Shown here one piece after another: positions 60,495 to 64,000 of a stretch of 64,000 nt of DNA. Made by a program: the position numbers and the translations under genes. This stretch comes from Serinus canaria (lineage: Eukaryota; Chordata; Aves; Passeriformes; Fringillidae). The DNA is taken from NCBI RefSeq assembly GCF_022539315.1, contig NC_066314.1, positions 62,233,543-62,297,542 on the forward strand. Reading direction: 5' to 3'. Every line of letters starts with the position of its first letter. Within the stretch, counting starts at the first letter, position 1. The notes below the pieces were generated by a model. That model was not told the origin of the DNA, ran no database searches, and saw only the letters and a list, made by a program, of their open reading frames with translations.

Positions 60495-62239
60495 CTCACA
60501 GACTATTGCTTTGCACAGTGGTCACAGTAAATCACTGCTTTCACCAGTGCATATTGTGATATTAGTGGTTATAAAATTCATTTAAGAATTAAGAGAGTGG
60601 CTCAAAATGAGGCTCCAACAGTAGTTTAAAATGATAAGCTGAGCCAGACCAAGGTCTTAAGATTATAAAAATAAGAATTTGAAGGGAGGATAAAGCTGAA
60701 TTATCAGAATTTAAATACACAGGTTATAGAAGAAGATCTATTACAAAAATCATGCTTAGGAAATATTTTACACTCCCAGAATATAGAAATACTGACCCTG
60801 ATAAGGTACACTAGACTTGAGTCAGAAGAAGAAATCATTGTTTAAACTTATGTTTTTTAACCTTAAGATTCTGTATTTGAGGAAATAATTCTTGGCTTTT
60901 TTTGGGAAGCTAAGGTCTGGAAGTGGTTCTTTGCTAAAGAGATTTTTCTGGGACAATATTTTGCTACACTTCTATCTTAGTTTCCCTTTTGACTGATCTG
61001 CCTGTCATGGTGGTATTTAAGTTCCATACACAAAACAAAAAAAAAAACCATACAAACATACTTAGATGGCATAGACATGGGAAATTGCGCCTTTCTGTAA
61101 GCAGAAATGTGATACAAAAACATATTTAAATGGAAAAAAAAATAAAGATCTGTAATTATAGGATTTTTCATGTTAAAAGATTATAATTTTAGACATTGAA
61201 CTGTACATAAGAAAAATGCAACCTTGATTTCACACTGGAATATCTGTGTGTGGTTTTTCTCATATAAGTATCTCTATTTCAACATGTAACACCTCTGATC
61301 TGCAGCATTCTGGTGAGCACCTGGGTCAATTTTGTTTAGGACAGCCATCAACCTGAATGAGTAGCATATTTGGAGTCAGATTCCCCAAAAGAGGTAGAAA
61401 AGTTAAAGTTATGGCACATGTAATAGGTTCAGTGTAACTGCTCAAATATGGACAGATATTTATGAGTTTGCAGGAGGGAGTTATTAGCTCTAGATCTTAT
61501 TTTAGATTCTGGTCCAGTTTATTACTTTGTCTAGCCAGAAATTAATGCATGGTTTAGATCTTAGGGATTAATCTTGCAAATACGTAATGCAGGTTTAATT
61601 TTATCATATCTGAAAAAAATTTAAGGCGTGCTCATATTATCAGGCTAAGGTTCCCTGGGCAAGAAAAACCTGACTATTCACTGACTTCCAATTGGGATCA
61701 GCAGAGTCAGAATTTGCATTGGTATCCATGAGATATGAGTTTATATCCTTGATATAAACCATAAGGAATACATATATGTTTCCAAGTGTCCTTCAGGGAC
61801 TTTCAGACCACTTTCCTGTAATCTTGTGTTCTGTTTCAGACCTGGCTTTCTGGCATGCTTCTACTCTAAAACTAAGATGCAAAAAAGTTCAAAGGAAGTA
61901 ACAGCCATCTGATTTGCAGTCTGAATGATGATAATAATGGGTCAGTAATCAGAGGAAGAGGGCCATGACTCTTGTTTTAAGGGGATAGACCTGTGACTAA
62001 CATCTTAGCTGGCACATCCTTAACAGACACCAGATTGCTGATATCCACAGCTGATTGCAATTCTAAGGCTGGAGGAGAATTAAGGCTGACTACCTCAAGG
62101 AGGATGGGGCTTCTAGGAGTGTTTTTAGGAGGATTGTCATGATTATTATTTTTCTCCAAATTCAGTGATGGAGGAGATGTAACTTTATCACATTTTGAAG
62201 TGTAGAGTAATGCACTAACTCAGGGTGAGGGAGACATCT

Positions 62240-62400
62240 TCTTCTCCTTGAGCAGGGCCAGCTCTGAGATCAGACCAAGTTGTTTTATTTAGTCTGGTCT
62301 TGAAAACCTCCAGTCTTGCTAGGTCTCCACTACTCAACTGCCCTACGAAAGAACACTTCTGTGAGGCAGCAGGAGCTGCTGAGCTGGTCTGTGTGCTTTC
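62240..62400 (-). mobile_element. Possible old CR1-type 3' fragment
   Basis: On the plus strand AGTCTGGTCTTGAAAACCTCC near 62292, followed by GAACACTTCTGTGAGG near 62351 and GCAGGAGCTGCTGAG near 62369, is the word order of a reverse-complemented CR1-type 3' region (GGTCTTGAAAACCTCCA ... AAGTTCTTCCTGAGGTCCAGC). Divergence is high. Confidence 0.4.
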
Positions 62401-62413
62401 TTGTGGCAAGCAG

Positions 62414-62489
62414 AGAGCAAGAGAAAATTGCTTTCCCAGATGCAGTTTTCAAGAACCAGGATGAGAATGTCCCTGAGAGGGAAAGAGAG
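62414..62489 (+). CDS. Exon-like segment (low confidence)
   Basis: A frame reading REQEKIAFPDAVFKNQDENV then PERERE stays open to a good donor (AGAGAG|GTGAGT). The acceptor is weak and several are possible (62413 or 62439). The charged text looks coding, but the region is partly next to a CR1-like relic and no neighbouring exon supports it. Confidence 0.25.
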
Positions 62490-64000
62490 GTGAGTTGAAA
62501 GCTGTTTATGTGCATTCTGTTTCTAAGAGTGGTGGGAGCCTGGGTGTGGAGCAGGTGTGGGATGTGATTGTTCTCTGTTGTGGTATATCTGCTTTCTTCA
62601 AAATAATTTTGTGACAACAGCAGTGTTTGTATAGCCAGTTTCAAAACAATGCAATTGAAATATCTAACAGCTAACAGAGAGGTTACTGGTTACTTAGTAT
62701 TGGAACAATAAAATTATTTTTATGCAGCAAAGATAATAGGCATTTGAGTGTCAAAAATCACACAAACATCGTAAAGCTAGCTGACCAGCACTCAGCTTTT
62801 AAAGCAGTTGAATTGCCAGTCTGATAACCAGAAGCTGTTTAGCAGGTCTGCTGGATGGGGCATAGATAGTCTTATAACTGTATAAGTTATAATTTTCTTT
62901 TAATGGTGAGAAATGTACCAAGGATGTAACGCAAAAATTTACATCCCAGTATTGTGCCAAAACGTACATACAGTACAAATAATCCTTTCAGAGCCTTGTG
63001 GAAGAAAAATAAAGGGCTTAGCTGACTTAGAATGTGCTAAATGAAGGCAGAAGTCAGTGAACTTGAGTGATGGTATGGCCACTGTACATGTTTAGAAGCT
63101 ATCAAGCAATCTCTTAGCCTCTGAGAAAAGCTGGAAAGGCCAAACCTACATTATTTCTTTAAATAATTTTTTTTTCCCCCTCCATGGTTTTGGCATGTTG
63201 AGCTAGAATCTTCTCCTCAGGCAGATAAGTTGAAGTGCTTTCATTGCAGGATTCCACTGACACATAAGATGTACCAAAATCTCTTTGACTGAAAATAATG
63301 ATTGATGATGTGCTTATTTGGGACAGAAGTTATTATGTGTTATAAAAACCTATGCAATGCATGCCAAGCAAAAAACAAAAAGAAGCCTTAAACTGAGTGA
63401 GAACTAATATCCAATTGGGATGAGTAAGACTGGTTATTTAGGAAACCTACCACGATTTGTGCGTCGTGACAAAGGAATTTGACTGAACATCAGTAAGGTA
63501 ACTGGGGAAATGGAAGGACTTCAGAAGAGAGAGGCCACCCAGAGATTCACAGCCTTGTTACTATTTCTAAGCAAACCTGTTCCCTGATTTATTATAAATA
63601 TTCCACTGAGCATTTTGCTAGGGGATGATAGTGAACACTCCTGTGATTACAAGGGGAAAGACTCAGGGGACGGCCACAGAGGAGCTCAAACTAATTTTTT
63701 TTTCTGCTTGAGAGAGAGTCCAAAATGAGACAAATTTATGTGGATTAGAGACTGCACTTCTGGAACAAGATGATCTGGGGGCATATCCTTTTGACACGCA
63801 GATTTGACTGTGATAAAACTGTGCTCAGACTGCAAAATGCAACTGCTGGTTGTTGGATTGACTTAGGAGTGGTTTCATGTACAAGTTTATAAATCACTTG
63901 AGGTAAAAACAGACCATATTACCACGGGAATCTATGTGATAGAGACTACTTCACAGATCACCCTTTCAGCCTCAGAAAGTGTCCATTTATCACGAAATTG
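62490..64000. other. AT-rich stretch without a supported gene
   Basis: No exon, repeat family or RNA gene was recognised up to the window edge. Confidence 0.4.

Larger units (their letters stand above)
57179..62239. other. AT-rich stretch, mostly unassigned
   Basis: Contains the A23 tract at 58887-58909, an 8-base inverted repeat at 58563-58583 and the duplication at 60446-60494. Only chance open frames are visible. Confidence 0.45.

Noticed and set aside
1..64000. tRNA, rRNA, CRISPR, bacterial operon or phage-type systems.
   Set aside because: No cloverleaf with A and B boxes, no ribosomal text, no regularly spaced repeats, and no long bacterial-style frames were seen.

Overview
The window reads as vertebrate nuclear DNA, almost certainly avian and probably passerine. 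The reasons are AT-rich, gene-sparse sequence; CR1 as the main recognisable LINE, several copies ending in the CR1 3' tail; two LTR insertions of avian endogenous-retrovirus type; no Alu, L1 or bacterial-style genes. Faint older amniote repeats (MIR/L2-like tails, an L2-like reverse-transcriptase fragment) also remain. Most of the 64 kb looks like intron.

Plus strand: the best coding evidence is a chain of short, open, splice-bounded exons at 25057-25220, 26973-27107, 38952-39066, perhaps 43190-43353, and a terminal exon at 52805-52928 with an AATAAA 173 bases after its stop. Reading phases agree across 26973 -> 38952 -> 43190 -> 52805. The link 25057 -> 26973 does not agree, so a connecting exon is missing from this model. 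Possible upstream exons are at 7681-7725 and 23597-23647. The protein (a helical, possibly solenoid-like stretch with an acidic C-terminus) was not recognised. A second plus-strand terminal-exon-like segment lies at 57042-57178.

Minus strand: another phase-consistent set of exon candidates runs right to left: 45093-45166, 43158-43236, 22744-22916, 20949-20985, 19624-19700, and possibly a terminal exon 8977-9104 with AATAAA at 8855-8860. The 22744-22916 segment has clearly coding-like third positions. If both chains are real, two unnamed genes on opposite strands are interleaved. They compete for the same DNA near 43.2 kb, so at least one assignment there is probably wrong.

Repeats by region: a CR1 copy at 1807-3527 is split by an LTR; CR1 fragments lie at 12650-12850 (-), 14440-14620 (+), 17770-17990 (+), 35975-36240 (+), 37565-38115 (+), 53176-53300 (-) and, weakly, 62240-62400 (-). 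A solo LTR lies at 32207-32765 (-). MIR/L2-like tails lie at 15265-15500 and 15735-15865, and an L2-like RT relic at 47865-48060. The window also has an unusual number of short, nearly perfect inverted repeats (6012, 914, 1363, 28641, 45350, 48116) and local duplications (17593, 22615, 60446), which look like replication template-switch or slippage footprints.

No rRNA, tRNA, CRISPR array, operon or bacterial feature was seen. All exon calls rest on splice motifs, open frame, phase and composition only.
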